From the NCBI RefSeq assembly GCF_001039355.2, contig NW_019773625.1, forward strand, positions 111,703-175,702: a stretch of 64,000 nt of DNA. Reading direction: 5' to 3'. The notes beneath the pieces are model-generated. The model worked only from the letters and a program-made list of their open reading frames with translations. It had not been told where the DNA came from and made no database searches. The DNA comes from Lingula anatina (lineage: Eukaryota; Brachiopoda; Lingulata; Lingulida; Lingulidae). Of the stretch, positions 1 to 10,700 are shown in pieces; positions within the stretch are counted from its first letter, which is position 1; each line of letters opens with the position of its first letter. The translations under genes and the position numbers were made by a program.

Positions 1-1160
1 GGGAAACAGGAGCCCAGATCCAGGTGGACGAGCTGAGGGAGAGCCCTGCACGCCTCCAACACAAAACTGTCATTGACGTAACTGCAGCAGTTCAGGTTGA
101 GGTGGGTGAGGAGGGTGAGGGGTTTCTCACAGATCCCTCGGATTAACCCCTTGGAGGTGACCTGATGGCAAGCAGAAAGGTCGAGGTGGACGAGGTTATG
201 TAACTGGTGTAACCCTTTCACGGCCTCGTCAGTGACATACCTGCACTTCTCAAGCCTGAGGAATTTTAACAGCGATAGGTTCCTCATGATGGCACCAGCC
301 CCCTGGTTTCCCACTTCAAAGCACTCAGCCAAGTCCAAGTGTTCCAAGTCTTTTTGTGTCTTACAGAGATCCACGACTCCTTCGGATCCCAGCTCTCTGC
401 AAGTGTGGAGGACAAGTCTCTGAAGTTTAAGACCCTTTGTGCTGGCCACTGTTAGGAGTGCCTCGTCATTGATGGAGGTGCGGCTGAAGTCTAGAGCATT
501 GATCTTATTGCTGTTGTCCTCGATGAATTTCATAATGTTTTCAAAAGTGAGCAAGGATGCACTGGGGCCATGTGCGGTGTTTCTCTTGTAAGGGTCTGAG
601 TTGAATGTGATGCGCGAAGATGCCAGGGAGAGGGACTCGATGTTGCAGCACACCTCTACCATTCTGTTGAAGGTAACATCAGAGAGGAAGCGTATCCCGC
701 TCAAGTTCAAATATCGCACATTTTCTAAAACTTTCTGCAGTTTCTCCCTTTCTTCCGCATTCTGGAGCAGGGTGCCTGTCATGAACAAGTTATTGCAGCA
801 ACTGAGATCTAAGCTCACCAGGGTGCAGCACTGGTTGATGAAAGTCATGAAAGTCCCGACACTCACCTCACAGCCTTTTAGTGACAAGCTCTGCAAGTTC
901 TCACTAAGATACTGGCATGACATAAGGATCATGTCCTTGGATTTATTAGAGTCATCTATCTCGTTGAGGACTAAATTTGGGGTCTGACGTCTCCGCAGAC
1001 CTGACAAAGGTTCCTTACAGTATGTGCTGTGGGAGTGGAATGTTACTACAATATCTCTCTGTATTACAGGGTCGGAGTAGGCCTCATACCAGATCTTGTT
1101 CACTAAGCAGGCTTCTTTACGGTCTGAGACACTTAGGAACCTCATGATATGAGTGATAAC
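1..1160 (-). CDS. F-box/LRR-repeat protein, exon 2 (3' end beyond window)
   Basis: Read on the minus strand, this is one open exon that runs off the left edge. It opens after an acceptor (tttcgacag) with V-I-T-H-I-M-R-F-L-S-V-S-D-R, which completes an F-box begun in the exon at 1621-1647. About 100 residues later a series of leucine-rich repeats of the FBXL cysteine-containing type begins, with units such as LQSLSLKGC, LVSLDLSCCN, VRYLNLSG, LEHLDLAEC, LVHLDLSACHQVTSKG and LTHLNLNCC. About 396 residues are visible with exon 1. Proteins of this family are substrate receptors of SCF (Skp1-Cul1-F-box) ubiquitin ligases: the F-box binds Skp1 and the LRR horseshoe binds the target. The overall look is nearest to FBXL/LRRC29-type proteins, but I cannot fix the orthologue. 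Confidence 0.85.
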
Positions 1161-1250
1161 CTGTCGAAAATAATAAAGATATTTTTAAATATTTTTAAAA
1201 ACGTATTTACCAGTATATTTTCAAAAAGTAAATATATATATATATACTGT

Positions 1251-1253
<3 letters not shown>

Positions 1254-1289
<36 letters not shown>
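1254..1289. repeat. (AT)n microsatellite
   Basis: Pure alternating AT tract in the first intron of the F-box/LRR gene, preceded by a shorter AT run at about 1230-1246. It is likely polymorphic in length. Confidence 0.9.
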
Positions 1290-1294
<5 letters not shown>

Positions 1295-1620
1295 TCCGGT
1301 GGCAGTATGCTACTGGTAAATCTCAAAGAGCAACAATGATGTAAAAAATAATTGGGTGTTTTTTATAAATCAATAAGCCAAAATTGCGACCAAACTGGTA
1401 CATTGCAACGTGCATCACAGTTGTGTAAGCGTCTTGTGACTCGGGATAGAAATATTTTGACAGCTCGAGACATCACATTTTCAACGCACCACATCTTCTC
1501 ATACTTCCTGAAGTTTATTTTTGTGGTCTTATTAACACATGGAAACATCTTCTCCAGAATAAAACACAATCGCGAAGATGACAATGGCTTAAAATGCGTT
1601 TTCGGACCTGTGAAACTTAC

Positions 1621-1647
1621 CTCAACTGGTAACCTGTTACCTGCCAT
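1621..1647 (-). CDS. F-box/LRR-repeat protein, first coding exon (9 codons)
   Basis: The minus-strand ATG at 1647-1645 is followed by eight codons (A-G-N-R-L-P-V-E) and then the donor GTAAGT. Joining it in phase 0 to the exon ending at 1160 gives MAGNRLPVE-VITHIMRFLSVS, a textbook F-box start (LPxEhhxxIhxFL). Neither part makes sense alone, which supports the split. The context AAAATGGC around the start is a good Kozak/YY1-like start. The intron is 460 bp and carries an (AT)n run. A longer minus-strand frame reading on through the donor to 1363 is intron translation. Confidence 0.82.
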
Positions 1648-1760
1648 TTTGTTTACGGGTCAGAGAATCATGTGACATGGTCATGTGACCTGGAAAGCTG
1701 TATGACGTACTACACCTTACTATAAATAGGTATTTTCGCGTCGATTTTTTCCTATTCTCG
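1648..1760 (-). promoter_or_regulatory. Putative promoter of the F-box/LRR gene
   Basis: Just upstream of the minus-strand start codon lie two E-box-like CATGTGAC/GTCACATG sites (about 1670-1690), a CRE-like TACGTCA (about 1703-1709) and a TATA-like TATTTATAG (about 1721-1730, minus orientation). Order and spacing fit a compact core promoter. No transcription start can be seen, so this is a suggestion from motifs only. Confidence 0.3.
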
Positions 1761-4700
1761 GGCTAGGTGTTATTTCGTTTTAAATACTGTTGACGATAGT
1801 GTCATTTCCCCCTATATAATATGAATATCTCTTATACACTCTTCACCCCGATAACATTTTAACAACAGGCTTAGGCCTACAGCAAACTGGGGTGTAACCC
1901 CCTAAGGCTTTCACAGGTACATGTATGCCGCAGCTAAGAGAAATTATCAGACAGAAAAAGGTGCGTAAACTGTCATATGCCATCATAAATATCTGCAGGT
2001 TAGGGCCTACAATGTGGATTTCTTATCTCATTGTATAGTGGGTGGGGGGTGGGGTGTGTGGGCTTAGAGTAGATGTACCTGTACATGTATTATATGTAGG
2101 CCTATTTGTACATATTGTTCAAGCATATTAGTGTACGGGCCCGTAACGCAAATAGACGCAAATTAAGTAGAGTGGCTGCTTTCAGCCGCTCCGCCCTCCC
2201 AATATCCATTTATTGATTATATTTTAAATAATATTAAACAAAAAGCGGTGACAATTCTGTATGTTTTGCAGTTGCTTCGCATCTAGTGCTGCAATTTACT
2301 AATACATGTACCACATGTACTAATACATGTACATGTAACAGTTATAGAACGTCATCTGAAAATGATTTTGTGGGCTCAAAGTGAGCCCGTATGAGGAGTT
2401 TTTTTTTTTTCACTTCTGGGTTCATGTGGTATTAAATCTAATCAAGGAAGCCCTGTACTTCCTTGGTCTTAATATCTGCGCCTCGCTAAAAGACCTTATA
2501 TATTCAGATTATTCAGAAAGAAAAGGAACGTTATACATGTACCTTTATAGCGTTATACCTTTTCAGGCCTGTAGCCGGCAATTTCAAAAGGGGGGGGTCT
2601 TTTTCTGAAAAAGTGGACCTTTTCCCATAAAAACTTCATGAACCTAGATCAAATTTTACCCAGAGTGGACCTTTTCCCACTAAAAGGGGCGGTTCTTTCG
2701 AACCCCCCGAACCCCCCACCCCCCTGGCTATGGGCCTGCCTTTTTAACCAGTAGTCTGCCTTTAATTCCGCTATATGCGCTTTGACAAAATACGTTAAGT
2801 TAACAGCCACCTACGCCACAAAGGCCTTGATGTCTGTCAGAGCGTGCACAATACATTTGTTCGCTTTATATTCTTTACTTGACCTAAATCGTCATTCCAT
2901 TTCAAATACGCTCAGGTAGGCTTATTTATAGTCACCAAAGTTCAAAGTGAGGGGCGTTGATCCAGTGAAGGACTCTGGCGTATATTCCCTTCTTCGGTGA
3001 CACTAGTTGGCCGGTGAAGAGCGTCGTACCAGCAGAAAGCGTCAACCTACATACATTGTACAACAAACAGCAGCGTGCCACACATTTAAAACGACAGCGA
3101 CTATCTGTTTCTGTACTTTAAGGAGCCACCACATTGCAGCTACCTGTCAAACTAGAACAGTGAACGTGCAGTCAAAAGACGCTTGTTTTTACACCTTGTA
3201 ATAAACCTCCGATATAATATAATACCGGAGATCGCCTTGCAGGCCTTGTGACCTGTGTCTCTCAGACGTTTAACACGCATCTTATCTAGCGTCTCGCGTT
3301 GATTAATAAAGTAGCCAACGACGGAGGTCGCGTCTCAGGCTGATAGTTAAGTAGTGACAGCCATAAAAGAGACAGAAACGCGCGAGTGTGTGGTCAGATG
3401 TTTCACGGACACACGGCATTAAGCACCGTGACATTAACGTGTGACACAGGGCGCGTGTGGCACGCAGTCTTAGTCACAAACGACGAGACAAGAGGCAGGT
3501 CGGTTGCTTCCAGGTAAAAACCGCACACAAATATAGGACCTTCAATGTCGTGATATCAGATGGGGGGATTTCAACTTTCTAAACATGACGGATGATTCAT
3601 ATATATATATCTGCCGGCCATAGACTGATCAGTCAACTTTGTGGAATTCAAAATATTGTAGCAGTAGACATTGGAGTGTCACAACACACACAGGTAAACA
3701 GGTAAGCGGGTACGAATTAGAGAGATAGTCACTAAGTACGTGTACTAACACATAAAACGATAGACACCATTTATAAACGCCAGCTACTTTCATTTCCGTA
3801 AGCCACCAGAACGGTAAAGATAGCGTCTTCCGTGTCTTGCCGATGAAGTACAAGTACACGTTTACAAGTGTGATATGGGACAAAACAGCATGATATATTG
3901 TACAAAAATGTACTCTATATCCAGTATTAACTCAGTGATATCCTCTAGTATGCTAGAGGGAGGGGGGTGCATGGGGGTGGGGCACGCCACGAATCCAGAC
4001 AAGCTTTGTATCAAAATTTAACATTCGGGAGATGGCTGTATCTCTTCAATGTGTTTATGGGTTCTCTGACAACCAGCAATAAAACTGAAACCAGGAATTT
4101 TGATTGTAATGCTGTCATAAACATTATCACAGCATGCTCACTTTGTTTCTACACATAACCTGTGATGGAGGAAAGAAAGTGTACGGATGCGGGTTTTAAG
4201 TCTCCGATAATGCATCGCAACTAGTGGACAATGGATATCTTCTTTCTTGTGATAACGAAGGATATGGGTATTGTCGATGAATGGGAAAACAACGAATATT
4301 CGCTGAGGCCAGGGTAGGCTACTTTGTGTCACTGGAAGTCTGTTTACATATGAGACACGGGAATCTTGCGAGGCCATATAAACACACAATGTAACACCTC
4401 ATTCGAGACTGATAATAACAACAGAATATATAATATAAATACCAGGCACGCATTGCATCATATATTGTAAAATTGTCGAAGCACATTTAGACAAATTACT
4501 AACATGAGATTTCCCCATAGGGGGACAAAGGTCAAATAAACCCCATCGATTTTCCCAACAAATATAGGCCCACTAAACATGACTAAAACCCCAGTTTAGT
4601 GATATGCAAGATATGTCGATGTATTATTCTAAATGGACTTAGTGCGATGCGCCGCACAATAGTACATCCCGTTAATGTTATTGCTGCATTGAAGGTACTA

Positions 4701-5543
4701 CCCACCAAGGGCGCTCAAGTGAACATCTGGCATATCCCATATATTGTTGTCAGTCGTTGGTTATCGATCCGTTGTTCTGTGTGTGATTGTATCGCTCAGC
4801 CTGGTATTTGGAAACCTATTTGTAGGATTTGTCAGACTGGGGATTTCTCAGTTAAGCTATAACCATATATTGTACTATACATACCTTAAGTGGCAAATCT
4901 GGATAAATATTTTTTTCTGAGACGAGTAATTTAATGTAATTCTGTAAATAAAGATCTCACAAGGGGGATTTTATGCTGTTATTATCATGTGTTGTACGGG
5001 AAATATGTCTTGCGATTTATCTGTCGAAATATTTTCTGTGTTTGATAATAATATGGCGTTCTTTAAATTTTGAATGTTTTTTGAATGTTTATTAAAATAT
5101 GCATTGGAAATGAATAGCCCAACTTGTAACGGTACTGATATACCAGTATTTTCTATTACTGACAATCTTACGTTCTTGTAAAAATTTAAATCGCTGATGG
5201 ACTGGGTTATTACACTGATTAAACACAAACAAAATATTAAAAGAATATGAACATACAGTAGTATGATTAGTAGTCATGAGTTGAACTTTATCATAGATAA
5301 GGGATGACTCAGTCACAGCTAAAAGTTTTTTTTTTTCATGTGAACCTATTTAAGGATTAAGTCTGTCTCTCAACGGACCTTAAAATTCCCCGGTGTATAA
5401 CTCTATATTCATTAACAATCCAGTATTTTCAGAGTAACCATTACAAAAATCAGCACCCCTTCGACGACCGAGTCTGATCAATCAAGCACCAGTACTTTGC
5501 CTCAGCCATAGAGTGTGTGATACTATACACCCTGTATACGAAG
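1761..5543. other. Intergenic region without recognisable genes
   Basis: Between the F-box/LRR promoter and the CAP gene start I find no exon chain with matching splice phases and no family resemblance in any frame. Scattered short open frames (for example 3007-3201, 3629-3883, 4599-4862) have no conserved-looking composition. It holds a small terminal-inverted-repeat element at 2564-2738, described separately, and AT-rich simple sequence. A non-coding 5' exon of the downstream gene could hide here and could not be recognised. Confidence 0.6.
2564..2738. mobile_element. Small non-autonomous DNA transposon (MITE-like), 175 bp
   Basis: The left end CAGGCCTGTAGCC and right end GGCTATGGGCCTG are imperfect inverted repeats (one or two mismatches). 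They are flanked by a CCTTTT direct repeat at 2558-2563 and 2739-2744, which looks like a target-site duplication. Inside are G-rich and C-rich runs and two copies of GTGGACCTTTTCCCA (about 2613 and 2664). There is no coding capacity. The superfamily is not assigned. Confidence 0.65.
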
Positions 5544-6358
5544 ATGACGGGGCAAAGCCACCGGTCACTGGGCTATAGCGTTCTATGGACAATCCTTGTC
5601 ACATCGGTCAAAGCAGAAAGTCAGGTGAGGCCAAACACTGTGTTCTTCTCAAGATAATATTATAATTTACGATGTCTGACCGTTGTACAAGTTGTTCTGA
5701 GTCTAGATATATGTATATGTGGTCCTTATCCGATATACAAAGACACTATAAAGGGTAATAGCCCCAATATATTTAGATATCGCCACTGAAAATTTTCTCC
5801 TTGACGTCTTTTATTGCCTTATTTCCCGTCGTATTGCACTGGAGGGCTTCACTTAAATGCATGAACTCGTGTCTCGCAATAAAAGGCGGGGTCATCATAT
5901 ATCAGCCTACCTGTTAAAGACTCCCAACTGTGAAGGATTTGTTGTTGAAAAGACCCCCTTTTAAATTGCACTCAGGCCTGTTTCCGCTAAAAGGTGATCT
6001 AGGTCTAATTTTTATATAACGAGGAAGTATTTGAATAAGGGAGAAATATAGATAAAGTATAAGGGCAACAGACGTGAGGTGTAGACTGAAGAAAGTCAGG
6101 CAGCCATGCATTTCGTCTACATTCATCAGGCACGAGTCAGTAGTTTATTTGATTATCTATTTGTTATGAGTTTTGCTTAACAACTGTTCAAAGGGCAGTT
6201 TTTTTAGATATTGATTTTGTCGAGTTTTATCTGAACACAATTTCCTGTAAGCATATGTCACATGCAGAGTTCTATGTTATTCTTGTAATGTAATTTCACA
6301 TTAAACGATATTCATATAATATTTCAATAAAGTGAGCACTCATCATATGTTTCCCCTA

Positions 6359-6405
<47 letters not shown>

Positions 6406-7671
6406 ACTAACATTTTAATTTAAAAACAAAATCAAAACCTTTTAACCATTTTAGACATGCCACGACAAATTCAAGGTCTTTCCCGGACACACGGCTTGCT
6501 TGGAACCCTCTCAGGACGTCCACCTGGCGATTTCAGGTAGGTCATGATTTCTTTTCAAACATTATGCAAAGACTCAGTTTACGCTTAATAGTATCACAAA
6601 CAGATGAATAATTTAGCTCCTTTTACACTGGACGGCGTCCTCTCTGCGTACCGTAGTACGGCACCGTTTGAGAGTAAAAAAAAAAGGCTACTTTACGTGC
6701 CGACAACTGACCGATCATTGAGCATTCATTCTGCAACCAAAGTGATGCTTGTGCCTCCTTTCTATGACCACATCAATGGTCACACAAAGGACGCAGAAAG
6801 AACGCCGTACGGTTTTAGGGAATGATGGAGGTGTAAGGAGGACGCTTACAATCGCCGAAATCCTGCAATCACCTATATACGTTCCATATGACCTATTTTC
6901 ACCCTATACTGTTTTTCCTTTGAGGTTCACAGTTTTTGTTGTTTTACTCCATCCAATTTTACTACCACTTGTGTCAGCAAGTGACATTCAGAAATATTAT
7001 AGTATAAAATATACTCTTGGGGACAAACACAAACTTATTACCCGAGCTCCAGACGCCGACTCAATGCGAGCAAGTTTTCAAATCTCGATATCATTAAGGC
7101 ACATGTGCGATATTTGCGGTATTTTAATATTTACTTATTTAAAAATACAGTAAGCGGATATTTTGCCTGCATGTAGAATGCACTGAGAATTTGGCACGCT
7201 TTGAATATGAAACTAGGGGCAAGAAGACATACAATTATTGGGAAATCCATACTTCTTACTTTTTTTATCACAGTATTGATTTTGATCATGATTTATTGTC
7301 TTCACTTACAGGTGTGTCCTATTCAGAAAAGAGAGAGATAGTGAACCTACACAACGAGTTTCGCAGTAAAACTCGATACCTCGCAGCAAACATGCAAAAA
7401 ATGGTACGTTTAGTCTGAGCAGTGAAATTTAAAAGTGGTATATAAATATTTTTGGTATAAGTACGTATTATAATGACTAAGACCCAAATTAACATGCATG
7501 ATATAGATTTTGAATCTTGAAGTATCACTCTGACGTAGGTGGATTAAACATCTTCAGGCCTAATAATCGGATTAGGCGTTTCCTAGCACGAGCCTCAGAT
7601 TCCCGAGCGCCAACACCAATATTAACGAGCCCCACCTCATATTAACAAGTACAACGTTAAGTTAACGAGCA

Positions 7672-7737
<66 letters not shown>

Positions 7738-10700
7738 CTATTGTTTTATCATCTAGTACTGGGATGATGAGGTGGCGTTGCTAGCACAGAGGTGGGCCGA
7801 CACATGCCCCACATACAGTAACCCACATGAGGACGGCGTTCTAAGGAGCATTCCAGGTAGGAACTAAAACGTAATAACGCCTGGAAACCGAACTTGGGGA
7901 TTAACTTTGAGATATTTTTATCGGGCCTACGTCTATTGCTTTATAGTTGTCTGAACTTTCTGTCTAAAGAGTTGAAACCAACTTAAAACATTCAATTTTT
8001 GTGGTGGGGGGGGGGGGTTGGGGGAGAGAGGAACATAGGTTATATAAATTTCCAGGTATCAAAATACTATACTCTACCCTATTAAATATTTGCATTTTTC
8101 ATCAGCGCTAGAGCAGAGAATCGTGTCATGAATAAGCTAGAGATATGTCTGCGAATGTCTAGTGAAAAAATCAATCTGTGTCCCTGGCAGAGAGTACCAA
8201 AATACCACCCTCTAACAGGGCCACAGATTGATTTTTCACTAAATATTCACAAATATGTCCCTGGATAAATTCACGGTTATTTTCTGTACTCGGCAAAAAT
8301 GTCCACATAATAATAATTGCGGCCCTAGTAGTGGGTACCAAAATGCCATAATTATGTTTTCCATGTCTTTCAGGTAGATTCAACCGCCTGGGCCAGAACG
8401 TTGCGTGGGGTTACACGTCTTGGAGTGGGGTGCTAAAAGCGTGGTGGGGCGAGTTGAAGGACTTCAAATACGGATTTGGTTCTATTAATGGAAAGGCCAT
8501 CGGTCATTACACCCAGGTATAACCACCCAAAATGGATTATACTCATTAATAATAATGATAATTATAATAATATTAATTCATTTATTGTCATGTTTATACA
8601 GTAAAAGTATAAAATGAAAATTAATATGATCTCTCGATAAGATTCAATAAAATGAAATAAAATCGATTTGCATATTAAAAATACGTGTTGCTGGTGGGTA
8701 AAAACTATTTTTGGTTCGTCCACTTGGGCATAATTTCGCAGTTTTACTGATGTTCATATAATATGTCTAATTTGACTTAAACTCCAGAGTATTTTGTGCT
8801 TTTGATTTTATATGACACCCGCTGGACGTTTTGCTATATGTTTGTCAAACCATATGGTCATATGTCCTGCTTAAAATAGGGATAATTGAAAAATATTTGC
8901 TAAACCATCAAACACTACACCTATTTTAATACATGTTCACCGTATTTGTTTCAGATGGCATGGGCGACGTCGGCAAAGATCGGATGCGGTTTTGCAATGT
9001 GCGGCGTCACAAGGACGTTTGTTTGTGATTATGCCCAAGTGTAAGTAAAACTTCACTTCCATGAAAATTGGCAGTAGTATTTTTAAGAGCACCTTGTGTA
9101 AATGGGTATTAACTGATGTTGAGTTGTCACCGGTGTCACGTGGTGCCAATCTGCGCTTATTTTTGATACAAAATACACTGTAAATACACAAACGTCTAAA
9201 AGTTTTGGTTCAGTTGTTTCTGTCAACCTTTTCATAACTTTTAGCACGCTACTCCGGAGTCTCAAAGTAGTAGCTTAATGACGTAACAAACTTTGAAGTT
9301 TTTTCTTATCTTTTAACTTATATTTTCCCTCATTTATGACAATTCTGACATCACGCCAAAATTAAAAGTAATATGCTTGAGAGACAGAAAAGAAAATAGC
9401 GATCAAGAAGACGAAAGCTCCTATTCAAGGTTTCACTTGAAACATTGCGCTGTCGCATCCAATCAAGGAAATGTGCAAAAGCTATCGATTTGATGTTCGT
9501 TGCACGCAGAAGTGAAGATCTGTACATGAAGTACATGTAATAAATTACATTCTTTATCCTATTTGTCATTGATTTGAAAGCACAGTTCACGACATTCGTA
9601 TCGTTTGGAATGAGTATTTCATATGAGACTTTGACCAAAAGAACGCAGTATTATTGACGTGTAAGGGTTAGTATGGCTGTCTTCCCATCAGTTAATCCGG
9701 TTTTGACTCCCGGTCGTTGCAGTAAACCACAGAAGAATTCTACCCTCTTCTAGGGCGACAGATTGATTTTTGATAAGATATTCACAGATATGTCTTTAAA
9801 TAGACAGTCATTTGATTCTCTGGCTTTTAGAGAATTTGCCTATATCTGCCACCCTGGTAGAGGGTAGAAGAATCCATAATAAGCGATGAGCAGCGTATTC
9901 GAATCCAAAACATTCAGCAATAATTGACAATAAACAATTTCATTTAGTTAGGAAGAGTAGACAAATAAGCAAAATATTATTACCAATTAAACCTGTATGA
10001 ACATTAGGTAGCGTCAGGCGTGGATGGTGTAACGGTTAGCATGGTTGCCTTCCAAGCAGTCGATCCGGGTTCGACTCCCGGTCCTCGCACTTTGCCAAAA
10101 TTTAACCTGTTCAAACAACGGAAATAAAATTTTTAACACCTTCCCAGAATAATGACTCAATAGATTAATAAATGAAGACCAAATAATAAGAAGGCTATGC
10201 AATCAAATAGTGATGTGCTTCTGTATTGAAATAATGTAGACAAAAACCAAATTTATTCAGGTTAGAACAGAAGAATATCATATTAAGCGGGGACAGTTAA
10301 ATGATTGAAATAGCAGTGGATAGCTAGCGTTCGACTCCCGGTCCTCGCAATAGTTTTTATTCCACACGTACACATACCATATATTGTATGGTAAGAGGAT
10401 CGAGTGCCACTAACTTTTATGTAGATACCCGTACTATATGTTTGTCTTATTGCGGGGTTTACCGATTGGTGCACCTCAATGGCATTACAGTCAATCGTGG
10501 AATAGACTTTTTTAAAAATTAAAATCACATATTTTCGTGTGACATCTTTGTCGAAGCTAAATCTGGCAAAAAGATTGACGACGTATTGATTTAAGCCATT
10601 TTTATCACAATTATATCGATGTGTTAGTTCCTACAAATGACGATCATTTGCACCCATTAATAAAACGTTAGCTGCCAGGAAAGGGATGAGATTACCACCA

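Noticed and set aside
232-987. Plus-strand ORFs of 63 and 128 aa at the left edge
   Set aside because: They are antisense shadows of the minus-strand LRR exon, which has clear repeat periodicity and an F-box.
1352-1675. Overlapping plus ORF (107 aa) and minus ORF (94 aa)
   Set aside because: The minus one begins with the true F-box start codon but then reads through the GTAAGT donor; the plus one is its shadow.
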